Shown here: positions 8,637-15,977 of the stretch, one piece after another
Layout: each line of letters begins with the position of its first letter
Position numbering within the stretch: position 1 is the first letter of the stretch
Source: Patescibacteria group bacterium
GTDB lineage: Bacteria; Patescibacteriota; Patescibacteriia; Patescibacteriales; JAQTRU01
Assembly: GCA_028716725.1 (NCBI GenBank)
Contig: JAQUPG010000001.1
Location: 1-47,659, forward strand
Direction of reading: 5' to 3'
DNA length: 47,659 nt
The notes under the pieces: model-generated
What the model was told of the DNA's origin: nothing
Databases searched by the model: none
Seen by the model: the letters and a program-made list of their open reading frames with translations, nothing else
Program-made: the position numbers and the translations under genes

Positions 8637-8675
8637 TTAAATTTTAAGAAATATGGTAAAATATAGGAAATGTTG
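8632..8675 (+). repeat. 44-bp promoter segment, copy 2
   Basis: Identical to 6038-6081, with the extended -10 TGGTAAAAT at 8654-8662. The perfect match contrasts with the clear divergence of the genes it drives. This suggests either selection on the promoter or recent gene conversion. Confidence 0.85.
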
Positions 8676-8720
8676 ATAAGCAGATTGGGGCGGGGAATAT
8701 TAATCATAAAGACAGCAGAT

Positions 8721-9098
8721 ATGGCCAAGAAAAGATTTTTTTTACCAATGTTTCTTCTTTTATTATTGCCTTTTATTCTGGCCGGCTGTTTTGAAAAAAA
8801 AGAAGCAGATACGGATATTTGGTCAGGCGATAATGTTTTAGATCAAGAAGAAAATGCTCCCGGCGGGAGACTGCAGCCAGACACAAGCGAAAGGGAAATT
8901 AAGGATATAGGGGAAATCCCCAAGAGCAAAGAGGATATTAAAAAGCTGCTGGAGAGTTTGGAGAAAGACGGAGGGGAATCGGATTTAGATATTGACGAGA
9001 AAACTTTGGAAGTCGACGATTCCGGTCCAGAAGAAAGCGATGTTATTACCGAACCGGAAGATGAGGATATTGACGTTTCCGATATTGACAGCCTTTAA
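8721..9098 (+). CDS. Small acidic lipoprotein (module copy 2)
   Basis: This 125-residue protein starts at the ATG at 8721 rather than at the in-frame ATG at 8670. The 8721 start gives a proper lipoprotein signal (MAKKR, hydrophobic stretch, lipobox ILAGC) that lines up with the copy at 6159, whereas 8670 overlaps the promoter repeat. The mature part is acidic, with the shared motif EIPKSKEDIKKLLESLEKD and a Glu/Asp-rich end closing in SDIDSL. It is followed 14 bp later by its FN3 partner. The function is unknown. Confidence 0.75.
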   Translation: MAKKRFFLPMFLLLLLPFILAGCFEKKEADTDIWSGDNVLDQEENAPGGRLQPDTSEREIKDIGEIPKSKEDIKKLLESLEKDGGESDLDIDEKTLEVDDSGPEESDVITEPEDEDIDVSDIDSL

Positions 9099-9112
9099 CT
9101 ATTTTTTTAGAT

Positions 9113-11191
9113 ATGACTAGAAGAAAAATATTTTTTGTTATTTTGCCTTTTTTATTTTTTCTTCCTTTTTTAGTTGAGGCTCGTATTAACTATAGCCCGA
9201 ACTTAAGAGCAAACGATATAATTACTTCGGATACCTTGGGAATAAATTGGTATGCGACCAGGAACGAGCAATATGGTATATATCTTAAAAAAGAAGGAAC
9301 CTATGAGTACGCTTTTGTTATGGCCACGGGCACGCCGCCGAATTTAACTCTGCCGATTGTTTATTATAAGTCAAATTTGGATGCAGGCACTCTTTATAGT
9401 TTTAAAGTTAAGGCCTGCGATGCGGAATATGCCGATTCTATGGATTGCTTTGCCTCGGAATCTAAATGTTTAGAAACGGTGGAATGCTTATTTTCCGACC
9501 CCCTATCCTTAACCACCTATCCGGGAAAACCTTCATTGGATTATGAAAAATCCGCCACTTTAGTTAACTTATCCTGGACGGCGGTAAAGGGAGCAACTTT
9601 ATACCAGATCGGGTATAAAAAAGCGATAGAAGATGAATATGGTTACAGGGAAACGTCCCAGAGGGAATATGCGGTGAGCGGGCTAGTCCCTGATACCGAC
9701 TATAATTTTAAAATTCAGGCTTGCGGTAATGGGGTGCAGGACACAGATCTCAATAGAGAATATGACAGAGGTTGCTCGGGGTTTGGCCGGGTTATTTCCG
9801 TAAAAACTTTGAAAGAGCAGACTATAGTTGAGTTGGAGGGAAATTATGAAAAAAAGAATTCAAGATTGCAGAAGACATTAACCGGTTACCTTACCTCTAT
9901 TAATAAGTATGAAAATTTGGCTTCGGCCACTCGTTCCGATTTTATAAATGAAATTACTAATGACGGCAAGAATGGAGTTTTGGATTTATTAGCGGGGGAA
10001 CTGGCAAGCGTAAAAACAGAGACAAACGGGAGCGTTATAGAGGCTAAAATAGCGGACTTGGACGCCACTAGAAGGCCCCAGCTTGAGATATTAAGCTATA
10101 AATTGAAAATTTTAAAAAAATGCGATGGATATTATAAAAAGTTTTCTGATTGGCGGGCTAAAGTTGAAAGTTTTCTGGAAATTCCCGCAACCGCCAAAGA
10201 TGATTTTCTAAAGGCCGGGGGGTATATGGATAAAGTGAAAGAAAATTATCAGAATAATTATGAAAACGCTATTTTGGCCGGTACGGGGAGACTGCCTGTC
10301 GCCACTACTAATTTAACCGGCAGCCTTGCTTTTATTAAGACTTTGTATGAAAATATAAATAAGGATAAATCCTACAAGACGGCCGAAGTAGTATATAAAA
10401 CTTTTTATAACGTAAGTAAAATTAATACAAAACTTGAATCCTTTAAGGAATATGCGCATTTTGACAATAAAAAATGGCTAGTCAAAGCATTCAGTGGTTA
10501 TTACCCGTCAGGGGGAGAGAATGTATTATTCGCGGATAAATACGAAGAAATGCTTGATGATCTTAAGAACTACTATCAGGGTTATGTTGCTAACAAAAGG
10601 TGGGATTCTTATGATATAGTCTACGGCGATTATAAGCATCTAAGGGGGAATGACAAACTTAAAAAAGCCGTGACTATAGCGAACAGCCTTAAAAAAATTA
10701 ATTCCATTTTATTAAAGACAAACGATTATTATAATAAAATTAACGGTTTCAGTAAGATTTCCTCGGAAATTAAAACAAAGGCAGGAAGCTTTACCACAAC
10801 TATAAGTGATAAGTTAGTGTTTAACAGCAGCAACCCTTTTACCAAGAAAGTTCTTGATAACCCGGATAAAGCAACAATAGTGGAAATAAATGGATACTTC
10901 GGCCATAAAACTTTTGGTTATTTTTATAAAGGGGTCAAGGTAATAAATGATTTTAATATTAAAATAGAAAATTTAAAAAAAATAGTAACCGCAATCGGCT
11001 CCTGCCCGGCCGCGACCGGCAATATAAATCAAGCTGAGGCAAAAAGAAATTTGGCCGAAGCGAAATTAAAAGAATTCGCGGTTGATAATTTGGAAATAAC
11101 AAAATTAAAATATTCGGAATTTGCGAATTTTTATCAAGAAACTTTAAATTATTATAAAACGGCGATTACCGAAGCTCAGAAATGCTTATAA
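9113..11191 (+). CDS. Secreted FN3-like and helical protein (module copy 2)
   Basis: This 692-residue protein has a signal peptide (about 1-22). Two FN3-like domains follow (about 25-135 and 137-235), with cysteines in strand positions, SWTAVKGATLYQIGYKK, and NFKIQACG. The long helical region carries YEKKNSRLQKTLTGY, YKLKILKKCDGYYKKF and IGSCPAATGNINQA. It ends in TEAQKCL, matching the SESKKCL end of copy 1. Compared with copy 1 it has extra residues in the first FN3 domain and in the helical part. The terminal cysteine, the internal KKCDGYY cysteine and the GSCP cysteine are conserved in both. The gene ends 89 bp before the pilin array. Confidence 0.75.
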   Translation: MTRRKIFFVILPFLFFLPFLVEARINYSPNLRANDIITSDTLGINWYATRNEQYGIYLKKEGTYEYAFVMATGTPPNLTLPIVYYKSNLDAGTLYSFKVKACDAEYADSMDCFASESKCLETVECLFSDPLSLTTYPGKPSLDYEKSATLVNLSWTAVKGATLYQIGYKKAIEDEYGYRETSQREYAVSGLVPDTDYNFKIQACGNGVQDTDLNREYDRGCSGFGRVISVKTLKEQTIVELEGNYEKKNSRLQKTLTGYLTSINKYENLASATRSDFINEITNDGKNGVLDLLAGELASVKTETNGSVIEAKIADLDATRRPQLEILSYKLKILKKCDGYYKKFSDWRAKVESFLEIPATAKDDFLKAGGYMDKVKENYQNNYENAILAGTGRLPVATTNLTGSLAFIKTLYENINKDKSYKTAEVVYKTFYNVSKINTKLESFKEYAHFDNKKWLVKAFSGYYPSGGENVLFADKYEEMLDDLKNYYQGYVANKRWDSYDIVYGDYKHLRGNDKLKKAVTIANSLKKINSILLKTNDYYNKINGFSKISSEIKTKAGSFTTTISDKLVFNSSNPFTKKVLDNPDKATIVEINGYFGHKTFGYFYKGVKVINDFNIKIENLKKIVTAIGSCPAATGNINQAEAKRNLAEAKLKEFAVDNLEITKLKYSEFANFYQETLNYYKTAITEAQKCL

Positions 11192-11280
11192 ATATATTAT
11201 TAATTAAAATAAACAACTCTTGGTGATATTTTGTAATTTATGTTTACAATATTAGCCGGGATTTAGAGGGGAGGTGAAAT

Positions 11281-11694
11281 ATGAGAAAAAACCTTTATAA
11301 AAATCTGTTGGCATCGGCCATGATTATTTTAATTATGGTTCCGGCCTTCGCCCTGGCTTTGCCGGTGCAGGCGCAAGATGATTCCGATACTTTGCTCTGG
11401 GGAGGGACGCAAGGAGATGTTGAAAACACTATCGGTTTGGGAGCTAAAGACCCAAGAGAAATAGCAGCCAGCATTATTAACATCGCTTTGGGATTTTTAG
11501 GCATTGTTGCCGTGATAATAATCCTTTTAGGCGGGTTTAAATGGATGACAGCCGGCGGCAACGAAGACAAGGTGGAGGAAGCCAAGAAATTAATTTTTGC
11601 CGGTATAATTGGCTTAATTATTATTATGGCGGCTTGGGGCATTGCCAAGTTCGTCGTTAACGCGTTATACGAAAAGACTGGCGCGACTGGCTAA
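11281..11694 (+). CDS. Type IV secretion pilin-like protein 1 of 7
   Basis: This 137-residue protein has a signal peptide (about 1-31, PVQA) and a short polar mature end. Two membrane helices lie at about 65-84 and 106-126, separated by the family loop FKWMTAGGNEDKVEEAKKL. This matches the T4SS_pilin family (TrbC/VirB2-like), whose members assemble conjugation-type pili or channels. It has the best ribosome binding site of the cluster (GGGGAGGTGAAAT directly before the ATG). A bank of hairpins separates it from the other six genes, which suggests it is made in greater amount, as expected for a major subunit. Assembly genes are not in the window. Confidence 0.8.
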   Translation: MRKNLYKNLLASAMIILIMVPAFALALPVQAQDDSDTLLWGGTQGDVENTIGLGAKDPREIAASIINIALGFLGIVAVIIILLGGFKWMTAGGNEDKVEEAKKLIFAGIIGLIIIMAAWGIAKFVVNALYEKTGATG

Positions 11695-11695
11695 C

Positions 11696-11721
11696 AATTC
11701 TTAAAACCGGTTTTAAGAATT
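11696..11721. terminator. Perfect 26-bp palindrome after pilin 1
   Basis: The half AATTCTTAAAACC is followed by its exact complement with no loop, centred at 11708/11709. It begins two bases after the stop codon of pilin gene 1. It could act as a cruciform or as part of a terminator. Confidence 0.7.
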
Positions 11722-11723
11722 AG

Positions 11724-11801
11724 CCCCGCACCTTTTAGGCGATATTTTTTAGTCAAATATCTCGTATATAGAGATATTTGGTCGCCTAAAAAGGTGCGGG
11801 G
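11724..11801. repeat. CCCCGCACCTT hairpin, copy 2
   Basis: CCCCGCACCTTTTAGGCGA (11724-11742) pairs with 11782-11801 (one bulge). An inner stem AAATATCTC/GAGATATTT (11755-11763 and 11771-11779) extends it. The result is a long near-continuous hairpin downstream of pilin gene 1. Confidence 0.75.
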
Positions 11802-11831
11802 TAGGGTGGGTTCTCCGCCCGAGGCGGGGAT

Positions 11832-11873
11832 CCACTTCTCTGGGCATAATATTTTTGTGCCCGGAGAAGGTGG
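11832..11873. repeat. Hairpin upstream of pilin 2
   Basis: CCACTTCTCTGGGCA (11832-11846) pairs with TGCCCGGAGAAGGTGG (11858-11873), with one bulge. It lies 39 bp before the pilin 2 start and may be a leader structure or the last part of the terminator bank. Confidence 0.65.
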
Positions 11874-11911
11874 AAAATTAGGAGGAAAATTAAGAAATTA
11901 AAATTTTCAAT

Positions 11912-12319
11912 ATGAAAAAAATTTCTATTATAATTTTTGTCGCGGTTTTATTTTTTACGGTTTTTGCCGGGCAAATTTGCCTGACCCAGGCGGCAGATGA
12001 CAATGCCACGGGCCTGGAAAAGGCAGCCGCGGGCTTAAAGGATACGACCGAGGTAGGATTTGGCAAAGTTCCCACCCAGACTGACGTCCCCAGCCTGATC
12101 GGGAGTCTTATTGGCGCCGGCCTGTCTTTTATCGGGATTTTATTTTTTGTTTTAGTTATTTACGGCGGCTACCTTTGGATGACGGCCAGGGGGAATGAAG
12201 AGCAAGTGGGCACGGCTATTAGTATTGTTACCCAGGCCGCTATTGGCTTAATTATAGTGGCTACCGCTTATTTGATTACCAGGTTCCTTGGGGAAACGAT
12301 CTTAAACAAAGTTTTATAA
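11912..12319 (+). CDS. Type IV secretion pilin-like protein 2 of 7
   Basis: This 135-residue protein has a signal peptide (about 1-27, TQA), helices at about 66-87 and 108-126, and the loop LWMTARGNEEQVGTAISIV between them. The mature N-terminus carries the phrase TEVGFGKVPTQTDVPSLIGSLIG; related phrases appear in pilins 3 and 4. The stop is followed 2 bp later by pilin 3, so genes 2-5 form a tight operon. The weak Shine-Dalgarno GGAGGAAAATTAAG lies about 30 nt upstream, farther than usual. Confidence 0.78.
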   Translation: MKKISIIIFVAVLFFTVFAGQICLTQAADDNATGLEKAAAGLKDTTEVGFGKVPTQTDVPSLIGSLIGAGLSFIGILFFVLVIYGGYLWMTARGNEEQVGTAISIVTQAAIGLIIVATAYLITRFLGETILNKVL

Positions 12320-12321
12320 AA

Positions 12322-12756
12322 ATGACTTTTTTAAACGGTAAAAAATTAATAAGTTTGGTTGTGATATCCTTCTTTATTTTTAATTTTCTTTTGGCTGCGG
12401 GCGCGATAAATGCCGAAGAACCGTTTTTGAGCGGTTTAGAAAACACCGGCAAGGGCGTGGGCTATGAAACCGGGGCCGACGTTCCGGCCCAAAACAAAAT
12501 TGCTTCTTTCATCGGCGATGTTATCGGAGCCGTTATGGTCTTTATCGGCGTGGCTTTTATGGTTTTAATCTGGATGGGAGCGCTTGATATTGTCGGTGCC
12601 GGCGGCAATGACGAAACGGTTAAAAAAGGAAAGGATAAAATAAAAAACGGCGCTATCGGCGTTTTAGTCGTTTTCGCCGCTTATATATTCGCCTATATTG
12701 TTTTAGGCATGGCCAGCGGAAATTTCGGCGTTGGGTTTAATATTTTTAAGATTTAA
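12322..12756 (+). CDS. Type IV secretion pilin-like protein 3 of 7
   Basis: This 144-residue protein has a signal peptide (about 1-30) and two helices at about 66-88 and 112-134. Its loop is the most divergent of the array: WMGALDIVGAGGNDETVKKGKDKIKNG, where the GGN and lysine-rich parts remain but the WMxA and GN elements are split by an insertion. The mature end carries ENTGKGVGYETGADVP. It starts 2 bp after pilin 2 and ends 3 bp before pilin 4. A minor or specialised subunit is possible, but this is inference. Confidence 0.75.
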   Translation: MTFLNGKKLISLVVISFFIFNFLLAAGAINAEEPFLSGLENTGKGVGYETGADVPAQNKIASFIGDVIGAVMVFIGVAFMVLIWMGALDIVGAGGNDETVKKGKDKIKNGAIGVLVVFAAYIFAYIVLGMASGNFGVGFNIFKI

Positions 12757-12759
12757 AAT

Positions 12760-13209
12760 ATGGATAAGGCAGGCTTAGAAAAAATGATTGTTTTTTTCTT
12801 TGTTTTCTTCCTTGTTTTTGCTTTGGCTTTAAATATAAGCCGGGCGCAGACCGAAGAAGCTAAAACTGAAGTTCCTAACATCGGCAGCTGGGGGAGTAAT
12901 TTAGATAAAGGAGTTTCAGAAACGGGCGTCTACAGCACGCAGACAGTGCCGGGAGGAGTAACGGTAACAATTGCCAAGTATATCGGCGGAGTTCTTTTTC
13001 TCGCCCCCTTCTTCGGCTTTTTGTTTATGGTGAGGATTGTGATAGCCGGTTATGAATGGATGACGGCCGCTGGCAATGTTGAAAAAATCGAATTGGCGCA
13101 AAAAAGAATCAGGAACGCGGTTATTGGCATTGTAATTTTTACCGCCTTATATTTCTTTGCTTATTTCTTCGTCAGGGCTTTTGCCGGCCTGGAAGGGTAC
13201 GCAATTTAA
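12760..13209 (+). CDS. Type IV secretion pilin-like protein 4 of 7
   Basis: This 149-residue protein has a signal peptide (about 1-29, SRA) and a mature end containing GVSETGVYSTQTVPGG. Helices lie at about 70-93 and 113-136, around the loop YEWMTAAGNVEKIELAQKRI. The first helix is unusual in holding LAPFFGFLFMVRIVIAG, with a proline and an arginine, so it may pack differently from its relatives. It is tightly spaced with its neighbours. Confidence 0.77.
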   Translation: MDKAGLEKMIVFFFVFFLVFALALNISRAQTEEAKTEVPNIGSWGSNLDKGVSETGVYSTQTVPGGVTVTIAKYIGGVLFLAPFFGFLFMVRIVIAGYEWMTAAGNVEKIELAQKRIRNAVIGIVIFTALYFFAYFFVRAFAGLEGYAI

Positions 13210-13219
13210 TTTAAATTAT

Positions 13220-13660
13220 ATGGCCCATAAGACATTTTTTAAAAAAATTATTTTTATCACACTGGCTGTTTTAATAAGCTTATTCGCCCTAAGCGCGGTT
13301 CAGGCCGCGGGCGATCCCCCCACTTCTTCGGTTGGTTCTCTATTGAAAGAAGCGGCTGAATCGGCTAAATACGAAACCGCAAAAGTGGAAAGCGGGGATA
13401 TTAACACCTCCACGGTTGCCGGCGGAGTTGTAAGAATTTTTCTTTCTATTCTGGGAATTATTTTTATAGTTTTAATGATTTACGCCGGTTATCTTTGGAT
13501 GATGGCCCGGGGCAATGAGGAGCAGGTCAACAAGGCCAAAGACTTAATCAGGGATGCGGTCATCGGACTGATAATTGTCGTGGCCGCTTACGCCGTTACT
13601 TATTTTATTTTATATATGCTGGCCCGGGGTTATATCCAGTCAGAAGTTACCGGACTTTAA
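13220..13660 (+). CDS. Type IV secretion pilin-like protein 5 of 7
   Basis: This 146-residue protein starts at the ATG at 13220. The frame extends upstream to 13157, but that part overlaps pilin 4 and would bury the signal peptide behind 21 unrelated residues. The signal peptide (about 1-31, VQAA) is followed by helices at about 73-96 and 115-137. The loop LWMMARGNEEQVNKAKDLI is almost the same as in pilin 6 (LWMMARGNEDQLTKAKELI), so these two are the closest pair in the array. Confidence 0.78.
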   Translation: MAHKTFFKKIIFITLAVLISLFALSAVQAAGDPPTSSVGSLLKEAAESAKYETAKVESGDINTSTVAGGVVRIFLSILGIIFIVLMIYAGYLWMMARGNEEQVNKAKDLIRDAVIGLIIVVAAYAVTYFILYMLARGYIQSEVTGL

Positions 13661-13669
13661 TAAACATAT

Positions 13670-14179
13670 ATGTTAAAAATTATAAAGCAAATATCCATTT
13701 TAATTCTGCTGGTTTTAATTTTAATTTTTCCGTACTTTGTTTTTGGAGCCGAGACTTATAAAGGCCCGACTTTGAAAGCCGGATTACAAGGATTCGGGTC
13801 GGCTAGCGGTTATTTAACCAACGTTACCCAGACTACGGCTGCAGAAATCGCCGGCACGGCGGTTAGTATTTTTTTAAGCATTCTGGGCGTTATTTTCATT
13901 GTCCTAATGCTTTACGGCGGTTATTTGTGGATGATGGCCCGGGGCAATGAAGATCAATTAACCAAAGCCAAAGAGTTAATCCAGGCCGCGATTATCGGTT
14001 TAATAATTACGGTTTCGGCTTATGCTCTTAGCTTCTTTATCTTTAACCGGATAACCAGGCAGGCTTTAACCGCGCCGGGTGCAGGCGGCGGAGCGGGTGC
14101 GGGTTCAGGCGGAGGTAGTGGGTGTCAATACGGCACGAATCCTGACGGCAGTTGCAAGCCACAGCCAGGTGGCTCCTAA
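13670..14179 (+). CDS. Type IV secretion pilin-like protein 6 of 7, with Gly-rich tail
   Basis: This 169-residue protein has a signal peptide (about 1-25), helices at about 61-86 and 105-127, and the loop LWMMARGNEDQLTKAKELI. After the second helix it carries a tail not found in pilins 1-5: a run of Gly/Ala/Ser followed by a small region with two cysteines (SGCQYGTNPDGSCKPQ). The two cysteines, 11 residues apart, could form a disulfide loop outside the cell. The tail may mark a tip or adhesive subunit; that is inference. Confidence 0.77.
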   Translation: MLKIIKQISILILLVLILIFPYFVFGAETYKGPTLKAGLQGFGSASGYLTNVTQTTAAEIAGTAVSIFLSILGVIFIVLMLYGGYLWMMARGNEDQLTKAKELIQAAIIGLIITVSAYALSFFIFNRITRQALTAPGAGGGAGAGSGGGSGCQYGTNPDGSCKPQPGGS

Positions 14180-14200
14180 ATATAATTAAATTATGATTTT

Positions 14201-14635
14201 ATGAATTTTAGAAAAATAAAGTATTTTGTAATGTTTTTAGTATTGTCAGTTTTGAATTTTAGAGTCGCTGATTTGGCCCTATCCCAAAGTTTCGGTCCCC
14301 AGGATCCGGGGCAAACAGAAGCTTTCCAGAGAAAGGCTGGTTTCGCCGCAGTCACGGAATCGTCTTTTGCGGGAATTATAGCCGTGGCCATTCAGGCCTT
14401 TTTAGGCCTCCTGGGCGTTATTTTTTTAGTGCTGATGATTACGGCCGGATATAAGTGGATGACCGCGTCCGGCAACGAAGAAAAAATGACGGAAGCGAAA
14501 GAAACAATCTGGCGGGCAGTGATTGGCTTAATTATTACGGTTTCGGCTTATGCCATTACTTATTTTGTGTTTAACAGTTTGAATTGGTTCGGTGGAGGCG
14601 GGGGCGCTCAAGGGGGAAGTCCGAGATACCCATAA
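14201..14635 (+). CDS. Type IV secretion pilin-like protein 7 of 7
   Basis: This 144-residue protein has a signal peptide (about 1-29), helices at about 61-83 and 104-126, and the loop YKWMTASGNEEKMTEAKETI. The C-terminal tail is short and glycine-rich (FGGGGGAQGG), a reduced form of the pilin 6 tail. It is the last gene of the array and is followed by a bidirectional terminator at 14656-14688. Confidence 0.78.
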   Translation: MNFRKIKYFVMFLVLSVLNFRVADLALSQSFGPQDPGQTEAFQRKAGFAAVTESSFAGIIAVAIQAFLGLLGVIFLVLMITAGYKWMTASGNEEKMTEAKETIWRAVIGLIITVSAYAITYFVFNSLNWFGGGGGAQGGSPRYP

Positions 14636-14655
14636 ATTATCAAATAATAAAAAAG

Positions 14656-14688
14656 AAAGGCGCCTCTCTTGAATGAAGCGCCTTTTTT
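14656..14688. terminator. Bidirectional terminator between the pilin array and the repeat lipoprotein
   Basis: AAAGGCGC (14656-14663) and GCGCCTTT (14678-14685) form the stem, with A and T tracts on either side. It can serve the plus-strand pilin genes and the minus-strand gene at 14707. Confidence 0.8.
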
Positions 14689-14706
14689 GATGTTCCCATT
14701 TGGGCA

Positions 14707-15603
14707 TTATAGGTCACAGTAAGTATACCAATGGACCGATTTGCCCATATAGCTTTGGGTCTGTAATCCGACCGTGAATTTCCACGATCCGATTTTCTGA
14801 CCGTGGTAAAATGATTCAGCCACATAATCCCCCGGTATCAAATAATCTTCAACCCAGAAGCCGGGGGGGAGCAGGTAGCTTTTTGTTTCCGGTCCTCTTA
14901 TTATGGTGTTTACGGTGGCATATTCGTCTGTGTTGGCGACTATGCCTTTATAACCCATAATCGGATCAATCAGAGTCGATGATTGCCCCGCCCTTTCAGA
15001 ATCGATAACAATCATTTCCGCTGGGGAATCCAGGTGTGCGAGCCGGCCTAACTCTTTGAGATTGATGGTGACGGTTTTTATCGAGGTATCCGGGGGCGCG
15101 AGTTGGCTCAACTCTTCAAGATTGATAGTGATTTTTTCCCCTGGAGGATCCAGGTATGCGAGTTGGCTCAACTCTTCAAGATTGATAGCGGCTGTTTTCC
15201 CCGAAGAATTCAGGTGTGCGAGCCGGTTTAACTCTTTGAGATTGATAGTGACGGTTTTTATCGAAGAATCCAGGGGTGCGAGCTGACTCAACTTCGCAAG
15301 ATTAATAATGATTTTTCTCCCCGAAGAATCCAGGTGTGCGAATCGGCTCAACTCCGCGAGATTAATAGTGGCGGAAGAAGAGTTGATTTTTTCTGCCCGT
15401 GATTTCGATTTTGGGGAATCGGTTGTTGCCTCCATTTTATTAATGGCCATTACTTGCTGTGTGATTCTTGCCGCCTCTTCGGACGAGGCAAGCCCATACC
15501 AGTCTCCTTTCCTGAATCCCGAGGTGTTGCCGAAATAAGCACTGCAGCCCGCGAGATAGAGGAGAGCGACGGAGAGCGCAAGAATAACCGTGAGCTTTTT
15601 CAT
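14707..15603 (-). CDS. Lipoprotein with six 20-residue tandem repeats
   Basis: This 298-residue protein has a lipoprotein signal with lipobox YLAGC (Cys 20). A short region (21-78) is followed by exactly six repeats of 20 residues (79-198) of the form TINLxELSxLAxLDSSxKxV. Hydrophobic residues recur at fixed places. A unique C-terminal part (199-298) contains IRGPETKSYLLPPGFWVEDY and IGSWKFTV. The start is well supported: AAGGAGG sits just upstream, and a strong minus-strand promoter lies at 15688-15716. I recognise no family. The repeats look like a repeating beta-alpha unit or an expanded minisatellite. Promoter quality and codon style differ from neighbours, which hints at transfer. Confidence 0.75.
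   Translation of the reverse strand: MKKLTVILALSVALLYLAGCSAYFGNTSGFRKGDWYGLASSEEAARITQQVMAINKMEATTDSPKSKSRAEKINSSSATINLAELSRFAHLDSSGRKIIINLAKLSQLAPLDSSIKTVTINLKELNRLAHLNSSGKTAAINLEELSQLAYLDPPGEKITINLEELSQLAPPDTSIKTVTINLKELGRLAHLDSPAEMIVIDSERAGQSSTLIDPIMGYKGIVANTDEYATVNTIIRGPETKSYLLPPGFWVEDYLIPGDYVAESFYHGQKIGSWKFTVGLQTQSYMGKSVHWYTYCDL
15010..15369 (-). repeat. Six 60-bp in-frame tandem repeats
   Basis: The DNA period is exactly 60 bp. Alternate units are most alike (units 2 and 5 share the SIKTV ending; units 3 and 6 share NLKELxRLAH), which suggests growth by duplication of a larger multi-unit block. Confidence 0.85.
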
Positions 15604-15687
15604 TTCAAAACCCTCCTTTTGGGGGAATGAGTTGTTTTTATTGGTGAAACGTTATATTTCTCAAGGAACATTAAAGAATATTATAGT

Positions 15688-15716
15688 ATCATACAATAAA
15701 CAAAAATTTTTGTCAA
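15688..15716 (-). promoter_or_regulatory. Promoter of the repeat lipoprotein
   Basis: On the minus strand, TTGACA (15716-15711), a 17-bp spacer and TATGAT (15693-15688) make a near-consensus sigma70-type promoter, with a leader of about 80 nt. Confidence 0.75.
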
Positions 15717-15751
15717 GCTTTGACGATTAAACGAAAATTTTTGAAACCTCC

Positions 15752-15820
15752 CTAACCCTCCTTTAGAAGGAGGGCCTAAATATCCCCTTTTGAAAGGGGG
15801 ATAAAGGGGGTTTGGGTCCT
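15752..15820. repeat. Nested GC-rich hairpins
   Basis: CCCTCCTTTAGAAGGAGGG (15757-15775) is a near-perfect hairpin. It is followed by TCCCCTTTTGAAAGGGGGAT, and outer CCTCCCTAACCC / GGGGGTTTGGG segments can also pair. It resembles dispersed intergenic repeats and has no coding. Confidence 0.55.
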
Positions 15821-15878
15821 GGGGTTTGTTTTTTTAGGCTATTTTTGTTTAATCTTAGTAAAAATTTTAGAAATTTGG

Positions 15879-15907
15879 TTGACTTTTTTCTTTACCTGTG
15901 ATAAGAT
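15879..15907 (+). promoter_or_regulatory. Promoter of the 3D-domain gene
   Basis: TTGACT (15879-15884), a 17-bp spacer, then TAAGAT (15902-15907). Transcription would begin near 15914 and run through a strong hairpin before the start codon at 15978. Confidence 0.6.
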
Positions 15908-15922
15908 AATAATATAGATAAG

Positions 15923-15966
15923 AAAATCCCTACATTTTTCCATATTGTTGGAAAAGTAGGGATTTT
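15923..15966 (+). promoter_or_regulatory. Leader hairpin, attenuator-like
   Basis: AAAATCCCTAC (15923-15933) and GTAGGGATTTT (15956-15966) form an 11-bp stem. It continues inward as TTTTTCCA against TGGAAAA. The U-rich 3' arm makes it terminator-like, and it ends 11 nt before the ATG at 15978. Confidence 0.65.
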
Positions 15967-15977
15967 TATATACAAAA

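Noticed and set aside
11295-11648. Minus-strand frame opposite pilin 1
   Set aside because: Complement of the hydrophobic helices; the plus strand has signal peptide, family motif and ribosome binding site.
15010-15369. Regular 60-bp repeats that look like a CRISPR array
   Set aside because: There are no spacers; the units join directly, keep frame and encode a 20-residue protein repeat in a gene with promoter and ribosome binding site.
15056-15538. Plus-strand open frames across the lipoprotein repeats
   Set aside because: They are the other strand of the 60-bp repeats; open only because the repeat lacks stops. No promoter or ribosome binding site.
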